This document shows, in pieces, positions 21,341 to 32,600 of a stretch of DNA of 42,607 nt (its first letter is position 1; each line of letters starts with the position of its first letter). Made by a program: the position numbers and the translations under genes. The stretch covers positions 111,874 to 154,480 of the forward strand of contig NW_019775507.1 in the NCBI RefSeq assembly GCF_001039355.2. Reading direction: 5' to 3'. Source of the DNA: Lingula anatina. Lineage: Eukaryota; Brachiopoda; Lingulata; Lingulida; Lingulidae. The notes beneath the pieces are model-generated. The model was given only the letters and a program-made list of their open reading frames with translations, was not told where the DNA came from and ran no database searches.

Positions 21341-24300
21341 GCCAACGTACTTAGTCATATAGCAACGACCGAAGTATATCTTGGTAGTATTCTTTTACTA
21401 TCTACCCCTCCTTTCCGTCACACAAAATCGGTGACTGTTTCATTTGTCTACTTACGTTGGTGACATCTTGCGGACACTATCACTATTCTGCTGGGTCCAG
21501 ATTTGACTAGAAGATCCAGCAGGAGGTTGGTGAGTAAAAAGTGCCCCAGGTGGTTGACTCCAAAGTGTAGCTCAAACCCGTCCTGGGTGGACCCCCTCGG
21601 GCACCATGCCACTCCTAATAGAGCAAAAAAAAAAAATCAGAGCGGTTTAAGGGACGAACAGCTATGATATTCCGCCCTCTCTTAACTAATTGCGACACTT
21701 ATACAATTGTTTCCAATGATACTTTAAATGAGCTGTTAAATAAACTAGCCAATATTGATTACTCTGTACGCTTCGGAACTTAATTTGCAAACACCCGGGT
21801 ACTCACCTGCATTGTTAATTAAGACGTCTAATCTCTCCTCGGTTTCATATATTCGTTGAGCAAATTCTTTCACGGATTGTAACGAAGCCAAATCCAGTCG
21901 TCTGACCACGACCTCGGCGTTTGGGACTTGGGCTCGGATTTCGGCGGCCGCTTCCTGACCTCTTTTTATGTCCCTACAGGCGAGGATCACCCTTGCTCCT
22001 GAGACAAATATAACAAAATTTATTAGTAGTGGAGATTGCGGTTTATTGTTCTTGACGTTATAGTAAGGTGGGATTCTTTGTGTTTATGGTATACATTACT
22101 ATCGATTAGCCCTTTTGGCTTTTTTGCCAAGCCTTTTCCTTTCTGGCAGGCAAGCTTCCCTCAGTTTGCGTCACGTTTCATTCATAACTCTGCCGTGAAG
22201 AAGGGCTTTGTTTTCCAAGTCCAAAGCGGTCGAATGCAGTTAATGCACACTTGTCAGTTTTCAAAACATTCCTAATACATCACACCCGGGATTATCAGTA
22301 ATGATTTCAACCGTTACCAATTACCTTTGATTTTACCAGATGTCTAATGAGGGGCGGATCGTGCATTGTTTTCGTTAGTTCGTGATTCATAAGGAATAAG
22401 ACTAATAGGCACTACTCACCTCTGGCTGCCAGGTCTAAAGCTGTCTCTTTCCCTATCCCTGTGTTGGCACCTGTTATGATCACTGTTTTTCTATCTAATC
22501 GTGCCTGACTCGTGCACATACCGCCGGATATGTATTTTCTCCACAAATATGTTAGGACACCTGTAAAAAATAGAAGGATTTTAATGAACACCAGAGGAAC
22601 CAACAAATCGCAAGTTTTATTTATTAGTTAGCGTCTAAACTCGTGTAAGAGAGGCGGGGAAATCTTGCGCTGTTACTAGCGTCAGTGCTATCTTCTTAGA
22701 TGAACATCCTTGGCTTCACGGGTTACTGCCCATTTTGATGACAACTGTGTCGCACTTAAACATTAAAAATTGCTTTAGTTTTAGCACCTGTAGCTTGCTT
22801 ATCGGGGCCCCAATCTGCATGAGTCAGCACCGCTAAGCGTGCGGCAAGGACCTACCGACCCCCGGTGCATAACCGCGCACCAACCATCCAAGACGAAGAC
22901 TGGCAGTAAATACGGAAGCTAATGCCTCAGTCCACCCTAAACGCCGATCAGATCAATTAATCTTGTAGTTCTTCTCGGTCGTTAAGCTTTACGCAAGCAC
23001 TTCGGCAATGCCATTGGCAAGTGCCAGCCTGTTGCTGTTCTTAACAGTACACAGAGGTAGAGGTATAATAGCTCTAAACGGTTGACGACTAGATTGGAGA
23101 TAGACTAGTTAGCCATAGCAGAGCGTCAACAAAGCAACGTTATTTATTGCGTATCTTGAGTTATCTTACTTCCTCTTCACTTAGCCTTCAGGCATTAAGT
23201 TCAGTTGGTGAAAAGAGGATTTATTAACCTATTGGTCTAACTACATTACGAATTTATCTTTTTTGGATGGTTCAAGCTATAAACGGCACAAAAATCTCGG
23301 TTGACAGTGGGATTATGACTACAATCACGCCATAAGAGGAATGTACGGAATGGAGACTATCTGGATCATCGAGAGCTTCAGTGGCACGACAACTTTTCCC
23401 GATATCGCGATTGTTTGTTCGATTTATCACATATTGATTTAAGCGACAACCTCGAGTGTTCTTGCATTCCGGCGTTTTCAAGATCAAAGTTAATACTAGT
23501 AGTTGTAGTAGTATCAGTATGAGGTTTGTTGTGACGGAACCTATCCCTAATAACCGTAACGTTCTTTTTTTGTTTGCCTATTCAATTACAATACCATGGA
23601 TCTTCTACAACTGTGAACTGTCACATGTCATAAATACAACAATGCAACGTTTAGACTTTGCCTAGGTCAAGTTCACAGGCGCCTCTCTTTCTACATAATG
23701 AACACACACCCGGAATTATTCCAAAAAAAAAAAAGGATTCTGCTATATGATTAAAGGGACATGATTAACTTTAACACGGGAAGTGACATTTATGATTCAA
23801 TAGGAAATCTACCGCGGGTCAATAGCGCTGGCACTCCTCCCAGCAGTAAATTGTATACAAAAGCGTTTGTTTACAAACACGCGGCCACGGTGACACCGCC
23901 AACAGGTGTCACGGGCTACTGTGTCGATACGGACTTACTCCGAGGAAAAATTTAATGGAGACGGAAATCTAACTGGCAGATCACGACTCGGGTTGCCAAA
24001 TATGAATTAATGTTTTTTCTTTTAAAAAGGTTGTCACAGCTTGTAAACATCCGCGTTTGGTTACCATCTATGATACGGTTTGGTAACCACACGTGAGCCT
24101 ACGGTATGGGCTGGATCATATTCTAAATCAACTATCTGATGTATGCCCCAGGTGCTCAATTATATAGGTATATTTATGCATAGGATAAAAAGTTGAACAT
24201 TCAGAAGTACAGAAACTAAGTGATATCTGGTATCTGCAATTTTTTCCAAACAAGAAGTATCCGTCGTGTCGAGTTTTGCACTGTAGAACTACTATGTTGA

Positions 24301-24414
24301 CTGTGTGCCAAGAATTCCGTTAGCTACACGTGCTCAGCCAGGTTTGTAAATAAAAAGTGTCGACTCACCTAATAATACTGCTGCCGTCAGGAAAACTAAA
24401 ACTGTCATCATCAT
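18751..24414 (-). CDS. RDH11/12/13-like short-chain dehydrogenase (7 exons), catalytic Ser position is Ala
   Basis: Predicted NAD(P)-dependent retinol/aldehyde-type oxidoreductase of the short-chain dehydrogenase family. Exons on the minus strand: 24414-24369, 22560-22420, 21998-21807, 21614-21456, 21244-21125, 19819-19618, 18997-18751. All junctions are GT...AG and in frame; 368 residues plus TAA. Hydrophobic N-terminal anchor 2-22 then RKY; cofactor motif TGANTGIG 45-52; LDLAS 97-101; NNAG 124-127; VNHLGHF with Asn147; YNQSK with Tyr200 and Lys204; HPGVVKTD 229-236. Numbering coincides with human RDH12, whose catalytic Ser175 corresponds to Ala175 here. Similarity ends near residue 317 ([10 protein letters not shown]), where vertebrate relatives (about 316-331 residues) stop; a tail of about 51 residues follows. 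Start chosen at the first of three Met codons. Which RDH paralogue it is cannot be told. DLST is convergent, 4.6 kb away. Confidence 0.9.
19618..19819 (-). CDS. RDH-like exon 6: substrate-binding region
   Basis: Acceptor tatttcag, donor gtaaat. Encodes [17 protein letters not shown], a hydrophobic stretch [11 protein letters not shown], then [20 protein letters not shown] and KTGLYF, all in the family order. Confidence 0.95.
19820..21124 (-). other. RDH-like intron 5
   Basis: AT-rich, 1.3 kb; no mobile or coding content recognised. Confidence 0.7.
21125..21244 (-). CDS. RDH-like exon 5: YxxxK active site
   Basis: Acceptor cttgacag, donor gtaaga. Encodes [20 protein letters not shown], then [14 protein letters not shown]; Tyr200 and Lys204 are intact and 25 residues after Ala175, the standard spacing. 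Confidence 0.95.
21310..21337 (+). repeat. (CT)n microsatellite
   Basis: Uninterrupted CT run in the intron between RDH-like exons 4 and 5. Confidence 0.95.
21456..21614 (-). CDS. RDH-like exon 4: Asn helix and altered Ser strand
   Basis: Acceptor ctattag, donor gtaagt. Encodes [20 protein letters not shown] then [14 protein letters not shown]. The usual family sequence at the end is RI(V/I)N(V/L)SSxAH; here it is [10 protein letters not shown], so the second Ser (codon 21471-21469, GCA) is Ala and the Asn is Ile. Confidence 0.93.
21807..21998 (-). CDS. RDH-like exon 3: Rossmann fold to NNAG
   Basis: Acceptor gtctcag, donor gtgagt. Encodes [37 protein letters not shown] and [14 protein letters not shown] places Arg after the second strand, common in NADP-preferring members. 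The exon is GC-rich compared with its introns. Confidence 0.95.
22420..22560 (-). CDS. RDH-like exon 2: cofactor-binding motif
   Basis: Acceptor ttttttacag, donor gtgagt. Encodes [33 protein letters not shown] and AARG, the first beta-alpha unit of the Rossmann fold. Confidence 0.95.
22561..24368 (-). other. RDH-like intron 1
   Basis: 1.8 kb. Contains small inverted repeats: GTGACACC/GGTGTCAC (23890-23897, 23905-23912), a TTGTTTACAAA palindrome with forkhead-like TGTTTAC (near 23867), and TGGTTACC/GGTAACCA (24058-24105) next to a CACGTG E-box. A GC-richer stretch at 22800-22950 has no recognisable content. Confidence 0.5.
24369..24414 (-). CDS. RDH-like exon 1: start and membrane anchor
   Basis: Encodes [15 protein letters not shown], then one base before donor gtgagt. 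Upstream in-frame sequence has no ATG, so the start is one of the three consecutive Met codons (24414-24406). The hydrophobic segment continues into exon 2. Confidence 0.75.
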
Positions 24415-24539
24415 TTTTTCTTGAGTTGATTTCTGTCCTAAGTCGTAAATTCTGAAGATGCTGCTTGCGTTTCTTGAAGTTGTCAAAGTTCTTGAAGGTA
24501 TGAACTCGGTAAATGATTCTGTAAAACGAGAGAAGTGCA

Positions 24540-24780
24540 CGTTATTTTATTTCATTCGATGATTGACGTCATTTCCACTCTCACCGATTTCGGCCAATCA
24601 CAGAGAGGCAGTTTCATTTCATTCATACGTTCATTTACGTTCGCCAGGTAGTAACCAACCTGGCATTGATTAAGCCAAGATGACTGGATGATGAACATTC
24701 TAGTGTTCTGTATATGGACATGGGCGGGGCTAAATGTTCTTTCATTCATGGAGCCAATAGTACGAATCGGCACACGCCAG
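24540..24780 (-). promoter_or_regulatory. Candidate promoter of the RDH-like gene: CRE, two CCAAT boxes, GC box
   Basis: Upstream of the start codon: perfect CRE TGACGTCA at 24564-24571 (about 150 bp away), CCAAT at 24594-24598 and 24754-24758, and the Sp1-type GC box GGGCGGGGC at 24722-24730. These cluster within 200 bp of an otherwise AT-rich region. No TATA box is placed convincingly. Use as a promoter is inferred from position. Confidence 0.5.
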
Positions 24781-24799
24781 ATGGAAGACCTTGGTGAGT

Positions 24800-27700
24800 T
24801 GCGACAGTACTTATTGGAGGGAAATACCTTAAATTACACTATCACCTAAATGACTTTAGCTTCTTCAAGCGGTTAACAGTACGAAGGTGCAGGGCGTCAC
24901 GCTTACTACACAATACACACTGGATATGATTCCAAGGTTAATGTGTTATAGTCGGGATTTTATTACCATTTCTTTTCCTCGTGTGAGTGTGCGTTTGCGA
25001 AATTCTATGGCTCCCTGCCCGACAATCCGGGCATTAGCTTCCAGGCACCTCAGCTATAGAGTCTGATTTGCCCGGGGCTCGGAAAGAGTTATATCTATCG
25101 TAGCTTTTTTCCTTCTTGCCAAGTTGTTCACCATGAATCACGCAGTTCTCGCCATGCCCCTACGCATCCAACTAACAGTTCTTTCCAACTTAAAAAATGA
25201 TACTATAAAAAGTACCTCTACCTTATATTTTAAGCGAGGGATCGAGTCATGTCACTTTCACTCACACTGTAGATAGAATATCAGTATTGTTGAATCAGAG
25301 ATCGAACATGAATCATTTCTGTGCCATGTGTTTGGCCTAAATAGTCACTGAAATACTGCAAGTGGAGTTGTTCTCATAGTAATGTAAACAATATTACAAG
25401 GATGGAAGAGTGTTAATGCAGCGAATAGTCCTAGTTTTTGACCCGTAGTCAGACTGAAGTAATATTGGCCACATTGTAATCAAAGCCATCCTTATCAGTA
25501 AACGAAATGCTCATCTTTTTACGATTAAAAGATTCCCTCACGGCTTTAATGTTAGGCTCTATGACATTTTAACCAAGGTGACTTGTGGTCTTTACTGCTA
25601 TAGACGACGGAATGGCACCCAAGCCAATGTTTTTACCTTCATTTACCCTGATGTCAGGACGAAATAAAACAGCTACATGTACACTACCAAAAAATCATAT
25701 GGGGAAATAACGGAGAGTAGAAAGTAAAGCAGCCTTTTCAAAGAAGTAAAATAACAATGCATCAACAACATAAGCCTAGTATACAAAAGTAAATCGGAGT
25801 TCAACTTTTTTTTTCGCTCTTTTTTTCGTCCTCACCGCAGAGTATGTTATAAAAAGTTGTATTTCCCGGATCCATCCTATTGTCATATTTTTGTTATCTC
25901 ACGTGTCTTCTGTTTGATATAGGTATTTTACTGACGTATATTCCTGTTACACGATGTGATAAGGATGCGGGGATTCAGACACGTATTTGTTTTCCAAAAG
26001 CTAGTTTCTTCTTATTATTAGCATTCCGGATGCGTATTAAGTACATTGATTTATCATTTACCAGTATGACATATTACTTTTAATGCAAGAATACTGATAA
26101 CATTTATCCGGAATTTCAAATCAATGTTAAACACACTTTACGGTTTGTAAAGCTGTCCTCGTTACAGAATACGTTATAATTTTGCGGTGATGTAAACTGC
26201 TGTATGTCGTCCCAAAAAATTCTTAAAATCAGAAAGATGAATTCCGTTTGACACGTGGTTGATTGCCTTGGTTGTCTTATTCAGATACTTTTTTCATTTT
26301 ACTGAATCGCTAATACAAGCTTTTGCTTTTTTTCTGTGTGTATTTCTTAAAATCCGTGTTATTGTCTGCGAAAAAGCAGTTGCATCAGTCACCCCCCCCC
26401 CCCAACAACTCTCTTCACCATTTCCTCTCACTTTGTTAGTTTTCCATTTTTCTCTAATGCCTTACCTAATTCACCCATCCTTTTACATCATTCCAATGTT
26501 TGTTCATTGTTAACTTTGTTGTAAGTATGCTTTTATTGTTGTAGTTATATCAGATAGTGTTTGTCAGATTCGTGGGTTGGTCATAATTATACAATTACAA
26601 AAATTCCAGGAACAGGTTGTTTCACAATAAAATATTCATTCATTACTACGCGCTAGTCGAATGGTTTTATTTTTCTTGCTTGATGAACTAACTGATAGAG
26701 CAATTTCCTCTGATTACGAAAATCAATAACATTCCACGCCAACTGAAAGCGGTGTCACTAGGAATATTCACAGTGAAATCATACTTAGACGTAGCTTAGC
26801 AAAGAACCATGTGCCACAATTTCAAAACCGTAAATTCCAAGCCAATTTGCGGTTGATTTTAATCAATGAGATTCTTGTACTTTTTTGTTTATCAAAAGCC
26901 ACACGCACACAAACTATGCTTTGTGGTTTCTCAAAAGAGCGCACGGCCCATTTCTTTTACTAAACAACTTTTTTTTTTGATATTGCAGTTGGGGTTTGTG
27001 ACCAAGGAATGCCTGTAGGCTCGCATCAATTGTTGATGTGGTTTACAGGTAGAGAGGAAGTTTCCGATTGATTCCTTTTATCACTAGAATGTTTGGTATT
27101 AATCGACTGAGTTATTTTTGAGAACGAATTCTGTTATTTCAAGCGCCAATGTCAACTCATAGGGGAAATGTCATGAAGTATCCGTCATAGTCGGTTCCGT
27201 CTGCTTTACTTCTTAGCACAGGTGCTCGCATCTTGAGGTATTACACTCCAACTAAATAACTCAATATGCTAATCAGGCCGGATTGAAAGTGTTTAAACAG
27301 TCTTAAATAGAGTGTTGTGTTAGTTATTCTGGGAGCAGATTTCAAACAAAAGCAAAGCAGATATCGGAATGCCGTAGCAATCGAAGGCTAGATAATCGAT
27401 GTAAAGCATTCAGTTCCGCTGTCGTCAGTACCTAGGGCCTTCCGTGTTTGTTTGTTTGCAGGTCTCCACCCACTGCCTGCGGAGATTTGTTCTTCTCTCG
27501 CCAGACGGAACCAGCCTTTTAGTTCAACATGGCTCTATTTAGTAATACAAGATAGATACCTGACAATCGCTGTGATTTTTTTTTATATCTAAAGCCATGT
27601 TTTACAACAATAATTATCTACGGACTGCATGTAGACTTGCCGATTTATTGCATTTTGGTTTATTTTTGGTAATCTTAGGCTTGAGGCTGATATAACATAT

Positions 27701-28047
27701 CATTACCGGTGTTTTTTTTAAACTACTTTTTGTTATATTGTGCTATAATTTTCTCGTCACTAAAGACAAATACTGGTTGTTGGTCTCCTGCTATAGCTTA
27801 CGTTTGAGTGGCAGAGTTTACCACCTGCGACACGTATCTGTCGCCTACAGCTGCTCGGCACAAATTCAAAGGATTTTTGTCTTCGACAAAAGTTTTTGTC
27901 GGTGTATTCTGCGTTGACGCACTGTGCCACTTCAGTAAGCGCATGCTGGTATCACATTACAGCATCTTCCACAATGGATAAGAGGCCCGTGTGCCACCGA
28001 AGTCTAGTCCTCACGTCACTCGAGTCGGAGTATCGTATTATCATTAT
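24800..28047. other. Gene-free region
   Basis: No exon or mobile element recognised. A C-run lies at 26393-26403. Short ORFs here have no family resemblance. Confidence 0.6.
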
Positions 28048-28215
28048 CAGGGGCGGATCCAGAGATATTTTCTGACTGTCTTCCAAATTATCTTCGTTGA
28101 TCCATCTTCCAATTTTTGACCGTCTTCCGACAGAAACATTAGATGGCTGACAATGTAAACTTGAAAATCTGACCGTCTTCTAGAAGACCCAGAAGACGGC
28201 CTAAATCCGCCCCTG
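28048..28215. mobile_element. 168 bp MITE with CAGGGGCGGATYY termini
   Basis: Left end CAGGGGCGGATCCAG and right end complement CAGGGGCGGATTTAG form 13-15 bp terminal inverted repeats typical of hAT MITEs. The direct repeat ATTAT lies immediately outside both ends (28043-28047, 28216-28220); hAT insertion would give 8 bp, so the family is uncertain. The body has repeated CTGACNGTCTTC words and no ORF. Confidence 0.75.
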
Positions 28216-28429
28216 ATTATATCTTATATATATATAGATTGCCATGTGCAACATCTGTAACATGATTGAAAAGCACACGGCCCTCTTGCTCCCTCTTTTA
28301 ACACACGTGAACATAAATAAAGTATAAACACAATTGATATTTCTGTCTGGTGACAACTGCAATCTGCTCGCATCTACCCAGAGAAAAAGATTACATATAA
28401 AAAAACAATGTTCAGGTATGCAGGAGACT

Positions 28430-28433
<4 letters not shown>

Positions 28434-28482
<49 letters not shown>
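28434..28482 (+). repeat. (GA)n microsatellite
   Basis: GA run with one AA interruption near 28467, followed by purine-rich sequence to about 28560. Confidence 0.95.
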
Positions 28483-28483
<1 letters not shown>

Positions 28484-29322
28484 AGGATGAAGATGAAAGA
28501 ACGGAACGAAAGGAAATATGGAGGGAGGGAGGTACAGCAAAAGTTTAGAAGGGGTGGGTGATATCATACTGTAAATTTCTTTAAATTCGTCAATGTATAT
28601 CGCTAATTATCAGACTCCAGGTCCACCCAGACACATCATTATGTTGTGAGGTTCACATAACGCCGGGTAGTTCAGTACACATGTCAACCCACCACTCCTT
28701 CTTGCCCAACATGCACTTGGACAAGCCATCGGAAATAGTTCACTCTTTGTCGGCAAAAGCTCTAGTTATGCAACGTTGTGTAGGTTCTTCGTTGGACAGG
28801 TCTGTTCTTATTAATTTCCTTTCATTAGAAAATCCGTTACTGAGAGACCTTGAAACGGAAGTCATTTTTAGAGTGTTGCGGTTTTGGGTATAATTGCCTG
28901 TTCCAACCACACCGCCAGCAATACCGGCACTTTCCTCAGTGAATCGGCCATCGCTTTCATCGAGAGCGTAATCCCTATTATCATTCTTATTAACTGTTTA
29001 GCTTTCATCACTGGAGTTGTATAGTTAAGGTATGAGAAGGTGAGTCAGCCTGATTTCACTTCCGGACCGTAATTGAAAGAAGTAAGTGATTTATGTACAA
29101 TGATTCGGAGACTTCATTTGGGGGGTCAAAAGCACAAAGGCCCCTTGACACTTTGTGCAGTGCGTTATCTGGCACGACTGTAAGGTGGTCAGTAGATCAA
29201 TAGGTAGGTTGATCACAAAGGGGTGTTAACAACAGAAGCCAAAAACGTTCAGTCTTTGCTAACTTTCACGTTTAGTTAAGTGATAGCTGTCATCTTACAA
29301 ACACCTTGATGTATCCCTCTCT

Positions 29323-29330
<8 letters not shown>

Positions 29331-29391
<61 letters not shown>
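29331..29391 (+). repeat. Compound (CT)n(CA)n microsatellite
   Basis: CT run 29331-29357 passes directly into a CA run 29358-29391, preceded by C8. Confidence 0.95.
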
Positions 29392-29393
<2 letters not shown>

Positions 29394-29497
29394 CACATTC
29401 TCACGTGCACACACACATATACGCTGACGCATGGACAAACACGTGTTCTTATCTTTCTCTTTTCAGTCAATTATTAGGAATTGATCTCACCACCACC

Positions 29498-29674
29498 ATG
29501 AATTTTCAGAGTATGCCCATTTTTCTCTTTGTATCAGTATCAGCTTTCTCAAACATCTTTATTGCAAATCACTCTTCCGACGCAAGTACTATATTTCCAA
29601 ACAGGTTTGGTTTTAGTTTACAGATCGCCCTTCGGTTTTCCGTCATTTCTGGCTCTCTCCCATCCCTAACGTGA
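29498..29674 (+). CDS. Speculative 58-codon ORF with signal-peptide-like start
   Basis: ATG in a strong context (accaccATGa). The product begins MNFQSMPIFLFVSVSAFSNI, polar then hydrophobic, like a secretion signal. A GT follows an AG at about 29605, so it could be a first exon, but the donor is weak and no downstream partner exon was found. The product has no recognised family. It may be chance. Confidence 0.12.
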   Translation: MNFQSMPIFLFVSVSAFSNIFIANHSSDASTIFPNRFGFSLQIALRFSVISGSLPSLT

Positions 29675-32600
29675 CAGGGTTTTCCTTTCTTAATTAGGGT
29701 TTTTAATGTCAAGATTTCGAGGTTCTTGTACGTCACCAAAATAGTCCATTGTGTTGAAACACGTGCTTCGTCGCAGGTCGTGAATAGCTTGTCTATTTGA
29801 TATATTTGTTTGCTTTATTTTTCCGATCATGTATTTCTTCAATTTGAATAAAAAGGATAAATTAACACATAAAATTCTTTTACTATCAAAAAACAAAATA
29901 AAAGAATAACGTGAAATTCTGCAGTAGTTTTGAAATATATAAATATTGATATAAATAGAGGGTGAAGTTGTCAGCAAACCTTGGCTTCATGTCGTCTCAA
30001 ATATGCAAGATCGTCTCTCTCTCGCGTGCGCGCGAAAATGCACTCTCGTTCGATCCCCCCCCCCGTGCCACTGTCTCCCCCCCTCCCTCTCTCTCTCTCG
30101 TTCTTTTTTTTTTTTCTCGCATTTTCCCGGGCAGCATTGTTCCAAAGCTGTAAGTAACATGACAAACATCACCTCGACAATAGGCCATAAAATAATGCCG
30201 CGGAAGTCAATGTTTAACTCTTGGTATCGTGATGCTAGGATAGAAGATATTTTTGGGTCCTAGTGTAATGTAAGGCTTTATCAACGCCCATCTTAATCGT
30301 TAAATTGCTACCTACCATCACTGATTACAGTCTCTATTTCAATATCAGTTCTTACATTTGACGTGTGAACCAAAGCTGATGATGACTTCCGAGTAATGAA
30401 ATCATCGCTGAAACTTGTGGGCGATTCCCAGCACACAGGGCACTATAGGCCACAAGCACGTAGTGAGAAGCTATTTCCCCACCGCGAAAATAATTCTCTA
30501 ATTTGTAATAAATTGTCCACTCGTGTTAGTGTCAGATGGCAAAGATATATCGAAAACAAGTTTCCATTTATAATTCTGAAATGTCTTTGTAATTCAAAAA
30601 CGTATTGTGATTCGTGAACATATATTTCTTATGAAATATATTTGGAATTGATGGAGTCATAGATAACCGCTGTATATACTGTTATCCGTACGGTGACACG
30701 GGGAGCGCAGTCGGTAGTTACAGCAGTATGATTCATGCCAGTTGAACTTGTCGGGAACATCTCGTTATAATTATTATTTTCATCTTTCACAGGCATTATC
30801 CGCTCGAAGGCTAGATGTAGCGGGCGATATTAAACAAACGGGAAGAGAATGAGTCAAGATTATATCACTTAATGAAAGGCTGAGAAAGGGTGAAAGAGCA
30901 GCTGAAACGGGACCGGGTATCCAGGGGCGAATTTCACACAGAACTTTCGCAACGACGAGCTGGAGTCAAATAAATTTTGGGGTTTGGCTCCATTTTATTT
31001 GGTCTCTCCATCTCCTCTACCCCTTCTTCCGCCTCTCCACAATGCTGGAGCCGCTCTTTGGTTGCGCCCATCAGCTATGGTATATCTGGCACTCTGCCAT
31101 CAATAGCAACACAACACCCACGGTAAATTACACTTTGTAAGCCTTCAGCATCTTTACTTGAGAAAATTACAGGTATTCATTTAAAGTCATCACTATAAGG
31201 AAATAAACGATACACTCACTCTTAATCCGTACAATAGTTAAGCTAACTCGGAAGGTCAGCATGATTTATGTTTTTAAGTGTTTGGACGTTAAAACGGTTC
31301 CCATTTCTTCGTGGATGTAGCGTTTACGGTCTATAATTTTATCACAACAAAGAGGGTTGTGTAGATGGTGTGGAGTTAAAAGACGCGGGGTAGAAAGATA
31401 AAGATTGGTGTTGAATTTGCAGAGTGAAGCTGAGTGGCAAGAGAGGTTGGTGGGTGCTTTGGTCCTCCTGTTTGTCCACTGTCTACTGGTTTAATCATAA
31501 GAGAACGTCTCCAAGCGCATGCCTCATTCGCCTGCCAAACGGTGGACAAAAAGGGCGAGGGTAAATTCCCATAATAAATAAAAATCGCCCCTTTTAAAAG
31601 TAATCGGGATGCCACGGATTATCTCATCGTCTCTGCGTCTCGTTACAGTGATGAGTCAGCACTTAGCGACCGTGCTATTGTATAAATTGTTCTAAGAATA
31701 GACCAGGGAGGGAATTTATGACCCCCTGATTCGGCATTCCCCTCGCTACCTTTTTCGCATGCAACAATTTGCCATCAATGTGCGAAAAGGCGTAACTACA
31801 TGCGCAAGTGAAATACCGTTGTCTAAACGATGATGACTAAAGTTACCCAGAAAAAGTACTTAAATTGGTAGTTTAAAGTGCAAGTAAGACAATAAACATT
31901 TAACAAATCGAAATGCTTTGGTTTATTTCCAAAAATTAGAATTTAAGGCCCTGGATTTCTTAAAATGATCGTGTCGTTTGGCATTACAAATTTTTTTAGT
32001 GCACGCCTATTTGTAATGGTTGTAATGAAGGCTATGATAGATATCACCCATGTAAACTAAATCGCCGTTTGTCACGAAGATGTTTTGAGAATGCTACACA
32101 ATATACACGCTGTCGAGTATTTGTTTTTCATGCTGTCATGACTTCCTTAAGATATCTTTTAGTCATGATTGATTTTCAAAAGTTTGTAAATAGATGAAAA
32201 TACAGACAACGAATTGAGTAAATTTCAATCGACTTAGCAACAGTCCGTTAACAACTCAAGAACAACCGAAAGCGTGAGATAGGCTTTGCTATAAGAGATT
32301 TTGAATTTGTATCTATTTATGCTATTAAATCAGGCCCATATTTTATCAAGGTGTATCATAATTGAAATTTCTTAGGTCGAAAAAGACTAAAATCTTGGCA
32401 TTAATGTTCGGTCCAACTTTCTGTCCCCACCTGTAATACGTGTGTGGCAAACATCGCCGTCTTTCTTAAGTTGTCTAATCCATTTTCTTCTAGGTTTAAA
32501 TGTTTTTCTTTTGTGAAAACAAACATAAAAGTGTGCGAATCACTTTAAAGCACACGCGGTAATAACGATAAAGCCAGAGTTATGATCCATGTGGTGATTT

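Noticed and set aside
22800-22950. GC-richer patch considered as a tRNA or tRNA-derived SINE
   Set aside because: No A-box/B-box pair or cloverleaf could be drawn.
29971-30263. Several overlapping ORFs on both strands around 30.0-30.2 kb
   Set aside because: Open only because of CT/GA and homopolymer low complexity.
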